A stretch of DNA of 64,000 nt from Paenarthrobacter sp. A20 (GTDB lineage Bacteria; Actinomycetota; Actinomycetes; Actinomycetales; Micrococcaceae), in assembly GCF_024168825.1 (NCBI RefSeq), contig NZ_JALJWH010000001.1, positions 2,480,001 through 2,544,000 on the forward strand. Direction: 5' to 3'. A program made the translations under genes and the position numbers. Position 1 is the stretch's first letter. The number at the start of each line of letters is the position of its first letter. Positions 33,497-42,653 of this stretch are shown here, one piece after another. The notes beneath the pieces are model-generated. The model did not search any database. It saw only the letters and a list, made by a program, of their open reading frames with translations, and was not told the origin of the DNA.

Positions 33497-34852
33497 TCAG
33501 TATCGGCGGAGCAGCTCGCGGAAACCGTTCCCAGCGAAGCCGGCCACTGCCCCCGCACGGTCCACGAGTCCGTGGGCGCCCACCGGTTCGAGGGAGGCCA
33601 GGAGCCCTGCAGCGTCGGCCAGGCTCATGCTGAGGTCGGCAACCAGCCCACCAACTTCCAGCCGGGCACGCCGCGTATCCGCCCAGGCATCCGGACCCGG
33701 GTCGTCACGCAAGGTGCGCGTCACGGCGACGCTTTGCCACCCGCCGTCGAGCCTTACCCGTGCACGGTACGTGACGTCGTCCCCCATGACCTCCACCCGG
33801 CCGCCTGCCAGGAACGCCCGCCCGAACCGTGGGTGCTCAAGGTATCCGGTGAGCTGAGGCGCTTCATCGCCGGGATCAGACGGAAGGACCACTGTGGCCT
33901 TGAGCGTCACGGGAGAACCGTCCAGGTCGCCGCGAAGGGTGTCGTTGAAGCGGACTCCCGGTGCCGGTTCAGTCATCGCAGTGCAGCTCGCATCCTTGGC
34001 CACTCCGGCGTCAGTCATTGATTCAAGGTAGGCGCGGGCATCCCGGTAACCCATCCCGATCAGGGTCTCGGCGTCGATCCTGCCCAAGTAGAACTCCGGG
34101 TCCAACGGAAGCGGGTGGCGTGGCCGGACCACATGCAGCACAAACTCGCGCCCGGCAGTTGCGGCAACCTCGAAATCCGCCAAGAGCGCCCCCATGGCGC
34201 TCATTTCGATCATGTGCACGTACTGTTCCAGCGGACCATCGCCCCAGTACGGCGTATTTCCAATGCACCAGACAAGCCATACTTCGTCGGCACCCCGCTG
34301 CAGGGCTTCGGCCACGTTGGCGTCCCGTACCCAGACCGCGTCGGTCCAAATCTTCCCGTCCCGTCGCAGGGGTGTCAGGAAGATGGGCAACGACATGCCC
34401 GCCGCCATGAGCCCGGCGTCAATGACCGTGGCGTCGAGTGCGTGGCAGCGCTTTTCGGTGAACTCCACTACGTTGAAGGAACCTTCGACGGCGCCCGGTT
34501 CAGCCGCGCGGGCGCGGATGGTTGCGTCGTTGATGCCCAGAGCCGGGAAGACTTTCCCGAGGATGCCGTCGGCATCGCCGATGGCAGGAAGGGACCACGG
34601 CCCCTTGAGATAGTCACCCACAGGCAATGCCGAGCCGAAGTCCTTGACGTCAACCCCCGACCAACGGTTGCACATCTCCTCAGGCGACACTCCTGAGAGC
34701 AGCATGCCGGCCGTGAGGATCCCGCCGGAGGTGCCGTCAACATGGTGGAATTCCAGGCCTTCCTCAGCGAGCGCCTTCACCACGCCGGCCTGCCAGGCCA
34801 CCCGCATTCCGCCACCTGCGAGGACCAGCGAGCGTTTCACGGTGCGCTTCAT
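33497..34852 (-). CDS. Patatin-like phospholipase
   Basis: 451 residues. Oxyanion loop LAGGGMRVAWQAG and nucleophile Ser42 in DGTSGGIL give the patatin GxSxG elbow; the partner Asp is probably the one in KIWTDAVWVRD. A C-terminal beta-rich domain of about 150 residues (from PGVRFNDTLRGDLDGSPVTL) is an extra module of unknown role. ATG 34852 overlaps the upstream stop by 4 nt. It is the last gene of a seven-gene coupled operon and may release fatty acids from lipids handled by the other members. Confidence 0.87.
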   Translation of the reverse strand: MKRTVKRSLVLAGGGMRVAWQAGVVKALAEEGLEFHHVDGTSGGILTAGMLLSGVSPEEMCNRWSGVDVKDFGSALPVGDYLKGPWSLPAIGDADGILGKVFPALGINDATIRARAAEPGAVEGSFNVVEFTEKRCHALDATVIDAGLMAAGMSLPIFLTPLRRDGKIWTDAVWVRDANVAEALQRGADEVWLVWCIGNTPYWGDGPLEQYVHMIEMSAMGALLADFEVAATAGREFVLHVVRPRHPLPLDPEFYLGRIDAETLIGMGYRDARAYLESMTDAGVAKDASCTAMTEPAPGVRFNDTLRGDLDGSPVTLKATVVLPSDPGDEAPQLTGYLEHPRFGRAFLAGGRVEVMGDDVTYRARVRLDGGWQSVAVTRTLRDDPGPDAWADTRRARLEVGGLVADLSMSLADAAGLLASLEPVGAHGLVDRAGAVAGFAGNGFRELLRRY

Positions 34853-35322
34853 CCTGCCAGCCCGGCGTTGGCTGGTGCCGCACTGATGCGACGCCAATAG
34901 ATGAACAGGAGTATCGCCGTCGCGAGGTCGAAGAAGGCGACTAGCAGGGCCAGGGGTGAGAAGACGCCGTTGAGGACGCCGATGCCCACGGCTCCGAAGG
35001 CGCCGGTTTTCTGCAGGCCGGACCAGAGCACCACTTCCGGGGAAGGCACGGTGTTGAGCAGGGTGTGGAGGAGCAGTCCGCCGACCACGACCATGAACAT
35101 GCCCACGGTGCCGAAGAGTTGGCGGGTTTCGGGGGTGGAGCCGGCGCCGATCAGTTGGAGGACCGGTCCGCCGAACGGAACCTGGATGGCGCCGGTCAGC
35201 ACCGTGATGATGGCAATGACTGCGAGGGCTGCTCGAAGTGGATCAGCGAGGGCCCAGGCGAGAGTGCCGGGAGGGTGCGGCCGGCGGGATCGGGCGGGGT
35301 GACCGGGCTGGTGCGCGGTCAC
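34849..35322 (-). CDS. Small membrane protein of the GMC-oxidase operon (B)
   Basis: 157 residues with GTG start at 35322 overlapping the previous stop by 4 nt. A basic, proline-rich N-terminus is followed by about four hydrophobic segments: AALAVIAIITVLTGAIQVPF, LFGTVGMFMVVVGGLLLHTL, VGIGVLNGVFSPLALLVAFF and LATAILLFIYW. The frame stays open far upstream, but those residues are His/Arg/Pro-rich read-through of the neighbour. Family not recognised; its context argues for a membrane subunit of the operon product. Confidence 0.72.
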   Translation of the reverse strand: MTAHQPGHPARSRRPHPPGTLAWALADPLRAALAVIAIITVLTGAIQVPFGGPVLQLIGAGSTPETRQLFGTVGMFMVVVGGLLLHTLLNTVPSPEVVLWSGLQKTGAFGAVGIGVLNGVFSPLALLVAFFDLATAILLFIYWRRISAAPANAGLAG

Positions 35323-35801
35323 GCGAACGACTCCAACAGCCGGCCGCGGTCCACCAGCAGCCACACCATGGCGGCCCAGGTGAGGGTGGATACGTAGAAG
35401 CGGATGTCGTTGAGCATCATCCAGCGTTTGAGCAGGGTGCGCAGTTCGGTATCGTCCGCGAAGTCGCCGCCACGGATCCGGACGTTGATGGGGATGATGA
35501 TGCCTTGGCCCACCCAGGTCAGGACGATGATTCCCAGCAGGCAGATGATGGCGGGGATGACGCGGATGGTGCCCCATTCGGACCAGACGAGGATGCCGCC
35601 GGAGATGAACATGATGGGCACCACGATGGTGAAGAACTTGGTGGCCGCACGCGTGGGGATGCCGAAGTGCATGTCCACGTTGTCGCGGGCCAATGATTCC
35701 CATGTGGGGTAGAGGAAGAACTTGAGCACCCACATGGTGCCGACGTACATGGTGGCGCCGAAGAGGAAGTAGAGGGCGTTGATCAGGAGGAGCCAGTTCA
35801 T
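35319..35801 (-). CDS. Small membrane protein of the GMC-oxidase operon (A)
   Basis: 160 residues with four membrane segments: LLLINALYFLFGATMYVGTM, FFTIVVPIMFISGGILVW, IPAIICLLGIIVLTWVGQGI, and a C-terminal TWAAMVWLLV. A conserved-looking charged loop (RIRGGDFADDTELRTLLKRW) lies before the last helix. ATG 35801 overlaps the upstream stop by 4 nt and its own stop overlaps the next start by 4 nt. I do not recognise the family; it could serve as a membrane anchor or electron-transfer partner. Confidence 0.74.
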   Translation of the reverse strand: MNWLLLINALYFLFGATMYVGTMWVLKFFLYPTWESLARDNVDMHFGIPTRAATKFFTIVVPIMFISGGILVWSEWGTIRVIPAIICLLGIIVLTWVGQGIIIPINVRIRGGDFADDTELRTLLKRWMMLNDIRFYVSTLTWAAMVWLLVDRGRLLESFA

Positions 35802-36751
35802 TGGGCACCGCCCTGTACCCGGCTGCGGTCCGGCGGGGCCAGCCATTCCTGCCCTTGGCCCAAATCCACCACGCTGTCCATCATGTCCCCGCCGCGCAGC
35901 GCTGCGGCTTCGAGCTGGGTGGGGGCTGTGAGGAACCAGGCTTCGTAGTGGTCGTCCAGGACACCGTGGGCTTGCGGCAACCATGCGGTGAACACCGGTT
36001 TGCTTTCTACCTGCAGCTTTTTCAAGGGTTCGACGCCGGGCGCGTCACCGAGGATGAGCCGCGCCTTGGCTTGGGCTCCGAGGGCGATGTCCCCGGTGGC
36101 TTCGAAGTAGATGTCCGATTTCCAGAGCATGTTCCGGAAGACACAGTAGTTTGAGGCAGCGAGTTTGAGTGGCAGCTGGGTTGCGCTTGGCGCTGCGGGC
36201 CGTTCGATCTCGATGTAGCAGCCCAACTGGCCGTCCTTGTCGTACTGTGCGGAGACCGAGGAGTCCGTGACCACGAAGTCCAGGTTGGCTTGGTGTTTGG
36301 GCATTCCCCAGATCCCTTTGCCTCCCTTGACTGAGACTTCGGAGCTCACGGGCAGGTCCACCACGAACTGACCCAGTTTGAAGGTCTTTTGGAAGATCAG
36401 CGGGAGGATGGGCGGGGCTGGGCGGCTGCCGTGGGTGATGGCGATGGCCAGGGAGTATTCGATGTACTTCCCGATGTCAGTGGATTTGTAGTTGACCACC
36501 GTCACCACCAACAAGCCTTTGCCGCCGAGACTGAACGGCCGCATCTCGGAACCGGGGAGCGCAGCGGCCGCGGCTTTCTTGTTGATGGGGAAGGCCGCCA
36601 TCAGTACGGGCGAGTCATCGGAATTGACCGGCATGACGTACTTGATCCCATCCGCGAAGGCATGCTGCCCGCGGAGCCGCTCCTGCCGCCGTGGAACCGG
36701 AGACGGGAGGAGTTTGAGCAAGGGTGTGGCCAGCTCGGTGAGGTTTTTCAT
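35798..36751 (-). CDS. Acetoacetate decarboxylase-like protein
   Basis: 317 residues. The segment FVVDLPVSSEVSVKGGKGIW followed by GMPKHQANLDF matches the acetoacetate decarboxylase (ADC) family core, where the lysine of the xPK motif forms the Schiff base; here it is MPKH rather than the clostridial PKK. VVNYKSTDIGKYIEYSLAIA fits the earlier beta region. ATG 36751 overlaps the upstream stop by 4 nt; the open frame beyond it is out-of-frame hydrolase sequence. Decarboxylation or aldol-type chemistry on an oxo-lipid is possible but unproven. Confidence 0.78.
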   Translation of the reverse strand: MKNLTELATPLLKLLPSPVPRRQERLRGQHAFADGIKYVMPVNSDDSPVLMAAFPINKKAAAAALPGSEMRPFSLGGKGLLVVTVVNYKSTDIGKYIEYSLAIAITHGSRPAPPILPLIFQKTFKLGQFVVDLPVSSEVSVKGGKGIWGMPKHQANLDFVVTDSSVSAQYDKDGQLGCYIEIERPAAPSATQLPLKLAASNYCVFRNMLWKSDIYFEATGDIALGAQAKARLILGDAPGVEPLKKLQVESKPVFTAWLPQAHGVLDDHYEAWFLTAPTQLEAAALRGGDMMDSVVDLGQGQEWLAPPDRSRVQGGAQ

Positions 36752-37821
36752 GGTGTTGGCTCCTGGGCTGGGCTGATTGCTGGGGTTCCGTTGAGTTCGT
36801 TGACAATGACTGGGAAGGTGTCCTGCCAGGCGTGGTCGCCGAAGAAGACGTCCAAATGGCCGTAGCCGGGGATGAGGTGGAGTGAGTCCTTCCCGGGGCG
36901 GTGCTTTTGGAAGAACGCGAAGGTGCGTTGCTGGCTTTCGGGCAGGAAGCACAGGTTGTCCAGGCCGGCGATGAAAGCGAACCTCGCGTCGGTCTGGGGA
37001 GCCTCTGCGACGAAATTGTCCGGCAGTTCCGGATGGTCGCCGGCAGCCACCATGTGCCCGGCTTTGATGCTGCGGCCCATTTCTTCGAAGAAGGTCACGG
37101 GTACCTCCGCGAACTCTCCGCTGAGCCACTGGTGGGTGGCGTCGTCGAGGTTTTCATGGGACCAGAGGGCCGGGCGGCCGCTGCCGTAGGTGAAGCTGAC
37201 CATCTTGCAGACGGTGTTGTCGCATTCATGGTGCGTGGCTTTGACCAGGCCCCGGATGGCCCGGGTGAAGTACCCCTGCGACTTGTACCCCCACGCTGGT
37301 GACAAGTACGGAGTGAAGACCTTGACCACAGGGGTCAGGTAGTCGATCTTGAGCCGGGAGAACGCCGGAACCACCGGGTGCAGGGACACCGCATTGGACA
37401 CGATGGTGTCCACTTGCGGCAGGAGTCCGGCCACGGCGGACATGGTGAATGATGTGGATCCCTGGCAGTGGATCACAGCCTTCATGGTCTCCGCGCCCGT
37501 CGCGTTCAGGACGTGCTCGACGGCGGCAGGATGGTCGTACACGGCCGCGTCGGCAAGCGTCCAGGACAGCGGATCGAGGTCGATGGAAGCCCGCCAGTTC
37601 AGCATCCACACATCCCAGCCGTCTTCGAGGAGGACGTCTACGATGGTGGTCTTGACCGGGGGCCGGAACAGCTCAGCCCTGACGCCTGAGCCGTGGACCA
37701 GTATCACGGGACCCTTTGTGGCTTCCGCCGGCGACGTGACGTGGACGAGGCTGAGCGGTGTGTTGTCCCGGGCACGGAGGGGGATGACCTCAGTCCTGTG
37801 CTCGGCACGGGTGATGATCAT
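36748..37821 (-). CDS. Alpha/beta hydrolase with apparent cysteine nucleophile
   Basis: 357 residues. VILVHGSGVRAELFRPP gives the HG oxyanion region. The nucleophile elbow reads KAVIHCQGSTSF, placing Cys119 where a Ser normally sits. LIPGYGHLDVFFG supplies the C-terminal catalytic His. A Cys nucleophile is known in PHA synthases (GxCxG), so thioester or acyl-transfer chemistry is possible. The lid region is long (about 150-290). It overlaps both neighbours by 4 nt. Hydrolase genes of this type next to GMC oxidoreductases suggest lipid or sterol substrates. Confidence 0.82.
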   Translation of the reverse strand: MIITRAEHRTEVIPLRARDNTPLSLVHVTSPAEATKGPVILVHGSGVRAELFRPPVKTTIVDVLLEDGWDVWMLNWRASIDLDPLSWTLADAAVYDHPAAVEHVLNATGAETMKAVIHCQGSTSFTMSAVAGLLPQVDTIVSNAVSLHPVVPAFSRLKIDYLTPVVKVFTPYLSPAWGYKSQGYFTRAIRGLVKATHHECDNTVCKMVSFTYGSGRPALWSHENLDDATHQWLSGEFAEVPVTFFEEMGRSIKAGHMVAAGDHPELPDNFVAEAPQTDARFAFIAGLDNLCFLPESQQRTFAFFQKHRPGKDSLHLIPGYGHLDVFFGDHAWQDTFPVIVNELNGTPAISPAQEPTP

Positions 37822-39836
37822 GGGGTGCTTCCCTTCTGTGTGATGGTGATGGTCCGTGCGATGGTGATGGGTTCTTCAAGAAGCCGCACGCCGGGCAGGC
37901 CGGTAACCGGAACCAGGCGCGCGCCGTCGTCGCTGCTTGCCAGTTGCCAATCGCGGCAGACTGTGTCCACCATGAGGGGGTAGACGGTGAGGTCGCCGTC
38001 GGGTGCGAGGTGGATGCGGAGGAAGCCTTTATGGTCCTCGATTGCCTGGCCGGACATCCTCCAGGAGGACACCTCTCCGCTGGGCGTCGCCAGGATGTAC
38101 AGGGCAAAGGCCTCGCTGCCGAGCACCCAGCCACCCAGATGCACCAGCGCCAGGGCCAGGACCAGGATCACGAAGTCCGGCCAGCTTCCTGGCCAGGGAA
38201 CCAGGATCACGACGGCGGCACTCACCGCGAGCGCTGACAGCTGGTACAGCGCGCCCCGGACAAAAACGACGATGCCTGCCTTGGCCACTCCGAGCCAGCG
38301 GGCAAGCGTGGAGGCGACGGCCAGCACCAGCGGAAGGGCAAGGACCAGGACGAGGACCAACAACCAGGTGTTGCCGCGGGTGAGGCTGCGCAGGCTGTCC
38401 ACGAACGACTCGCCGCGGAAGGCGCTGAAGACGGTCCACAGGGTCAGGGCGGCCACCACGTGCACTATGCCGAGCGACAATCCGAAGCCGGGGTTGCGGA
38501 TGGGGAGCCAGAACTGCGAGAAGGGGTTGGCCAGCTGCGGGCCGAGCAGGCGGGAATCTCCTTGGCCGGGAAAGGTGGTGGGTGTGCGGGTGAACGTTCG
38601 GGCTGCGGCTGTGGGCTCAGGGCCTGGCTGCCCCGTGCCCGTCAGCCCCGTGTGTTCGCCGTTGGAGGACTCACCGGGAGCCGCCGACGGGGCAGGAAGG
38701 ACGATGTCCTCCGGCAGCCCGTGTGTATCCGAGAGGTAGGCGCCGCCCAACCCGCAGGTGATCATCTGGGTCTTGCCTGGATCCGGTGCCTGGTGCTGGC
38801 CGCGGGAGTGCTCTCCGGGGTGGGAGTCCTCGTAGCGGGCGTAATGGTGGAGGTCGCCGGTGAGCCACAGCCGGACGCTGGCACCGGTGGCTTCGAACAT
38901 GCCGGTTTCAGGGTTGAAGCGCCGGCGCAGGTAGTCCTGTTCGAAGAAGTTTGCCTGGCGGAACTCACCCAGGGCCGGATCAGCGGCGTCAACCCAGAAG
39001 GGGGCGGCCACGCAGAGGATGATCGCGTCACCTGGCTGCAATTGAAGGGTGACGTTCCGGTAGAAGTAATCCAGCTGCGGCTCGTCGATGTACTGGCCCA
39101 ATTGACTGTCCAGGCCCAACAGCCACCAGCCGGGCGTGCCGCCGCGGCCCGGCCCGGGAGGGGCGCCGGTGAGCCGGACGGCAAAGTAGCTGCGCGTCTG
39201 GATGGTCCGCCAGCCCCCGATGCTCCGTTGCCTGGTGAAGATCCGGACGAAGGAGGTGAGGCCGTCGTACCAATCGTGGTTGCCGGGAAGCGCAAGCATG
39301 ATGGGTACGGGATCCCGTCGAGGGTGGGCCGGAAATGCCGTCCGGTACGGGCCGGCCATCCGGTTCTCATAGGCCGCCGGGGAAGCCACAGGGTAGACCT
39401 CGTCCCCTCCCAGCACCAGGATCCTGCCGCGGGGGAGCTCATGTCCGTCCACGGTCAGGGTGTCCTGGGCCAGCAGGGATGCCACCGTGTACGTGGCATC
39501 GAAGCCGTCGCCGAGGTCGGCCGCGAAGTCGAGCCACATGTCCGCAGGTGCCGACCCTGCTGCACGCTCGTCCTGAAGCCCGGCAGGCGAGGGCAGGCCC
39601 CGGCTGCTGACCGGGGGCTGCGCCGGCTGGCCCTGGACGGGAAGGTTATCCAAGCGCAGGGGATCGGCGGGAAAGCTGCCCTCAAGCTCACGCTTATCGC
39701 CAAAATCGGCGAATACGGTGGCCGCCGCAACCTTCAGCGCAGTCCTGGCCAGCGACATGGGTGAGAGCCAACGAACCGCCGCCTGGGGTGTGAAACCCAG
39801 GACGGCGTGGTGTTTCGCGAGCTCCCAGCTTTTCAT
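37818..39836 (-). CDS. Membrane-bound metallophosphoesterase
   Basis: 672 residues. Metal-binding motifs of the calcineurin-like superfamily are in order: VLGGDEVYPVASP, LALPGNHDWYDGL, and LWLTGDLHHYARYE. After an Ala/Pro/Thr-rich linker, about four membrane segments follow near residues 470-610 (LSLGIVHVVAALTLWTVFSA, WLLVLVLVLALPLVLAVAST and others), and a soluble C-terminal tail of about 60 residues ends the protein. Start ATG overlaps the GMC stop by 4 nt. Substrate unknown; lipid phosphates or phosphodiesters would fit the membrane location and operon. Confidence 0.85.
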   Translation of the reverse strand: MKSWELAKHHAVLGFTPQAAVRWLSPMSLARTALKVAAATVFADFGDKRELEGSFPADPLRLDNLPVQGQPAQPPVSSRGLPSPAGLQDERAAGSAPADMWLDFAADLGDGFDATYTVASLLAQDTLTVDGHELPRGRILVLGGDEVYPVASPAAYENRMAGPYRTAFPAHPRRDPVPIMLALPGNHDWYDGLTSFVRIFTRQRSIGGWRTIQTRSYFAVRLTGAPPGPGRGGTPGWWLLGLDSQLGQYIDEPQLDYFYRNVTLQLQPGDAIILCVAAPFWVDAADPALGEFRQANFFEQDYLRRRFNPETGMFEATGASVRLWLTGDLHHYARYEDSHPGEHSRGQHQAPDPGKTQMITCGLGGAYLSDTHGLPEDIVLPAPSAAPGESSNGEHTGLTGTGQPGPEPTAAARTFTRTPTTFPGQGDSRLLGPQLANPFSQFWLPIRNPGFGLSLGIVHVVAALTLWTVFSAFRGESFVDSLRSLTRGNTWLLVLVLVLALPLVLAVASTLARWLGVAKAGIVVFVRGALYQLSALAVSAAVVILVPWPGSWPDFVILVLALALVHLGGWVLGSEAFALYILATPSGEVSSWRMSGQAIEDHKGFLRIHLAPDGDLTVYPLMVDTVCRDWQLASSDDGARLVPVTGLPGVRLLEEPITIARTITITQKGSTP

Positions 39837-42505
39837 TGCTTCGGCTTGAAAGGGAACGGGATACGTTTGAGCCCCGCACCGTAGACCTGCCGGAGTTCGC
39901 CACCGAACAACTTCCCGAAGGCCACCAATCCTGCAACGGGGGCTGGGCCTTCGGGGCGGAACGTGGTGAGTTGCTTGGCGAAGTCGAGAGGCCTGATGTA
40001 AAGGATGCCGGCGCCCACGACGCCCTCATGGCCGGTGTCGTCTGAGGCCGGCAGCCCGGCCGGTGGAACGTGCCCCTTGAGGATGGTCGCATACAGGGTG
40101 GTGGTGTCCGCCCAAAGGTCGAAGCCTGCCTCGTTGTGGATCAGTTTGTGCCCGGTGAACGTGAAAGGCGTTCCGCCTGGGTCCCGCAGCCACAACCGGT
40201 ACAGCATGCGCCTGGCTGGTGCGCCGTCGTCGGAGGTGTCCTCGACAAACAGGTTGAACCAGCCACGCTCCACCGGCATCCGGCCGCCGAAGAAGTCCGC
40301 CAAGACATAGCCCTCGGTCTTGGCAGGGTGGTTCGGGTCGGCAACGAACGCGTCAATGTCCTCGGCAACAATGGTCAGCTCGAACATGATCCGACGGCTT
40401 CGGTCCCGCCCCAGGCTCCGGCCCTTTTCCGGGTCGGTGATGCCGGGACTGAACCAACCGTGCATCTGTTCGGTGAACCGCACGGACGTTGCATCCTTGT
40501 TTTGAGCGCCAGGCACCCCCAGGCCGCGACTGCGCACCCCGGACCCTTCGGAGACGGCGCTCGCAGGCTGTTCCTCGGGCGCCGCCTTGCCTTTGGTAGC
40601 GTCCGGTGCCAGAGCGCGCGGAGCGGACGCACCGACGTCGACGACGGCGCCTGCCGCCTCGCGCTCAACGGTCGCCTTTCCGCTGGACTCGCCCGGGGCC
40701 TGCGCATCTGCGGGACTGATGCCTCTGTGGCCCGCCCTGTCCGCGTCCTCGACGATGTGGGCACACGTGCGTTCCGCGAACGCGGCGATGGTCAAGGACG
40801 GGTTGGCGCCCACCGGACCGGGCATAGCGGCTCCATCGACCACGTACAGCCCCGGGTACCCGAACACCTCGCCATAGGAATCGCAGACTGCCTCCCCGGG
40901 GTGCCGGCCGGACGGCGCGCCCCCGATCGGGTGGACGGTGATGACGCGCTTGGCCCACCACAGCGGGTTGTCAATGAAGTCGCCGTCGAGGTCTTTGGAA
41001 ACCGACTCCATGGTTTCGCGGACGCGGCCGAAGTATTCCTTGGACGTGGCCATGGTCCAGGCGATGGCGAGCCTGCCGTCGCGAAGGGTCATCACGCCGT
41101 CGGGAATGTCCCTGCCCATGCCGAGCAAAGGCACCGAACTGGACGATAGGCGGCCGTCACCCAAGGCTGCGGCGAGGTCGGCCGAGACGTTGGAACGGCC
41201 GGAGTCGAACAGCCTGTCCTTGAAGAGTTGCCCCGCGACCCTGGCGGTGCGTTTGATGGTGGTTCCCAACTGGGCGGTTTCGATGAGCCAGTTCATGAAG
41301 GCCGGATACCCGGCGTCCTCCACGTAGTAGCCGCGGCCATCGCCGTCGTCGTCGTTCGAATCCGGAACCCTGATCGCTGTGGTGATCACCGGTCCTCGGC
41401 TGCCGGCCAGCGTTCGGACGCCGGGACGCGAGCCGTTGGCAGGGGGAGTCTTGGCGCCCATGATGAACGTCAAAAGGTCGCCGTTGCCGCTGAACCGGGT
41501 GCCCAAGGCGTCACTGAGTGCCGGGAGGGACCCGCGGTTGCGGAGCAGCAGGAAGTTGGTGCCGAACGTACCTGCACCCAGGATGAGCCTGCGGCAATGG
41601 ATGATGCGCTCGGTGAGGAGTTCGCCGTGGTGGTCCGGATTGTGCACAACGTACCGGACCTCATAACCGCTGTCCGGCGTTCCGGAATCCAGCGGCCGGA
41701 TGCCGCGGACATCATGGAAGGTGCGCACATCGGCGCCCTTGAATGCCGCGGCTGAGACGTAATTGTGGTCCAAGGTGTTCTTGGCGCCGGCGTTGCACCC
41801 GATGTCGCATTCACCGCTGAGCGTGCACGTCGTCCGCACAGTGTCGGGGCCATGGATGCTGCCGTAGCCGGGCAGGGGCAGCGCATGGTTGGTCCGCGGT
41901 TCCGCGGTCGGGCTGCTGGAGAACGTGATGGCAAGGGGCGGGCGGGTGATGGCCAGGCCCAGGTTCGCGGCCGATTTTTCCATGGCCACGGTTTTGGCCG
42001 TGTCCCTGTACGGGTAGGGGACAGGCTGGAGCATAGCCTCGGCGGCATCGTAGTAAGGTTCGAGATCTGCCCGGGTGAAGGGCCAGTTCTCGTACCCGCC
42101 GCCGGGAATGGGTGACTCGTTGACGAACCACTTTTCGTCTTTGCGCAGCAGCACGTTGGCGTAAATGAGTGAGCCGCCACCCAGCCCGCTGGACACCAGT
42201 CCCTCAGTGCCACGGAATGTCCAGGCGTCAAAGAGCCCGTACAGGCCGCGGTCCGGATCCCAGAAGTTCCTGCCCATCTCGGACGGCGAGCGCGCGAAGC
42301 TGCCGGGTGGGTAAGGTTTGCCGCGTTCCATGAGCACAACGGACTGCCCGGCTTCGGCCAGTCGAAGTGCGGCCACGGAACCGCCGAAGCCTGAACCAAC
42401 CACCACTGCGTCGACTTTTTCGATGCCACTGCCCCGGTGGCGTGAAGGATCACTGGCGGGTTCGGTACCCGCATCCCCACTGTTCCCGGTCCCCAGACGA
42501 CCCAT
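39833..42505 (-). CDS. GMC-family oxidoreductase (cholesterol-oxidase-like) with C-terminal beta domain
   Basis: 890 residues, first gene of the seven-gene operon, with GAGAGGAA before the ATG. The FAD-binding loop is VVVGSGFGGSVAALRLAEAG near residue 36. GLVSSGLGGGSLIYANVLLR and the late VITVHPIGGAPSGR and YVVDGAAMPGPVGANPSLTI match cholesterol-oxidase-type GMC enzymes. An Ala/Glu-rich linker (about 600-685) leads to a C-terminal domain of about 200 residues starting near FTEQMHGWFSPG, which is extra to a minimal GMC enzyme. It likely oxidises a hydroxyl on a hydrophobic substrate. The exact substrate cannot be read from sequence. Confidence 0.87.
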   Translation of the reverse strand: MGRLGTGNSGDAGTEPASDPSRHRGSGIEKVDAVVVGSGFGGSVAALRLAEAGQSVVLMERGKPYPPGSFARSPSEMGRNFWDPDRGLYGLFDAWTFRGTEGLVSSGLGGGSLIYANVLLRKDEKWFVNESPIPGGGYENWPFTRADLEPYYDAAEAMLQPVPYPYRDTAKTVAMEKSAANLGLAITRPPLAITFSSSPTAEPRTNHALPLPGYGSIHGPDTVRTTCTLSGECDIGCNAGAKNTLDHNYVSAAAFKGADVRTFHDVRGIRPLDSGTPDSGYEVRYVVHNPDHHGELLTERIIHCRRLILGAGTFGTNFLLLRNRGSLPALSDALGTRFSGNGDLLTFIMGAKTPPANGSRPGVRTLAGSRGPVITTAIRVPDSNDDDGDGRGYYVEDAGYPAFMNWLIETAQLGTTIKRTARVAGQLFKDRLFDSGRSNVSADLAAALGDGRLSSSSVPLLGMGRDIPDGVMTLRDGRLAIAWTMATSKEYFGRVRETMESVSKDLDGDFIDNPLWWAKRVITVHPIGGAPSGRHPGEAVCDSYGEVFGYPGLYVVDGAAMPGPVGANPSLTIAAFAERTCAHIVEDADRAGHRGISPADAQAPGESSGKATVEREAAGAVVDVGASAPRALAPDATKGKAAPEEQPASAVSEGSGVRSRGLGVPGAQNKDATSVRFTEQMHGWFSPGITDPEKGRSLGRDRSRRIMFELTIVAEDIDAFVADPNHPAKTEGYVLADFFGGRMPVERGWFNLFVEDTSDDGAPARRMLYRLWLRDPGGTPFTFTGHKLIHNEAGFDLWADTTTLYATILKGHVPPAGLPASDDTGHEGVVGAGILYIRPLDFAKQLTTFRPEGPAPVAGLVAFGKLFGGELRQVYGAGLKRIPFPFKPKQ

Positions 42506-42653
42506 GGCCGTTCCTCTCAGAGGAGATCTGACTACATAGCTGCAGCTGACGGCGCCGGGCGTGGCCGGGCGATGCCTCCGCGGACTATGGGGCTTATGTT
42601 CCCACCGGGCAGGGGATCTGTAAATGAGGTGGAGTTATTGGGTAGTACTCGGG

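Noticed and set aside
35323..35808. Upstream extension of the second small membrane gene's frame
   Set aside because: Residues are His/Arg/Pro-rich and overlap the first membrane gene out of frame; the GTG at 35322 with a 4-nt overlap is the natural start.
36752..37129. Upstream extension of the ADC-like gene
   Set aside because: Arg/Pro-rich out-of-frame reading of the alpha/beta hydrolase; ATG 36751 overlaps that gene's stop by 4 nt.
38460..39764. Plus-strand open frame of 434 codons
   Set aside because: Antisense to the metallophosphoesterase, whose metal motifs are unambiguous.
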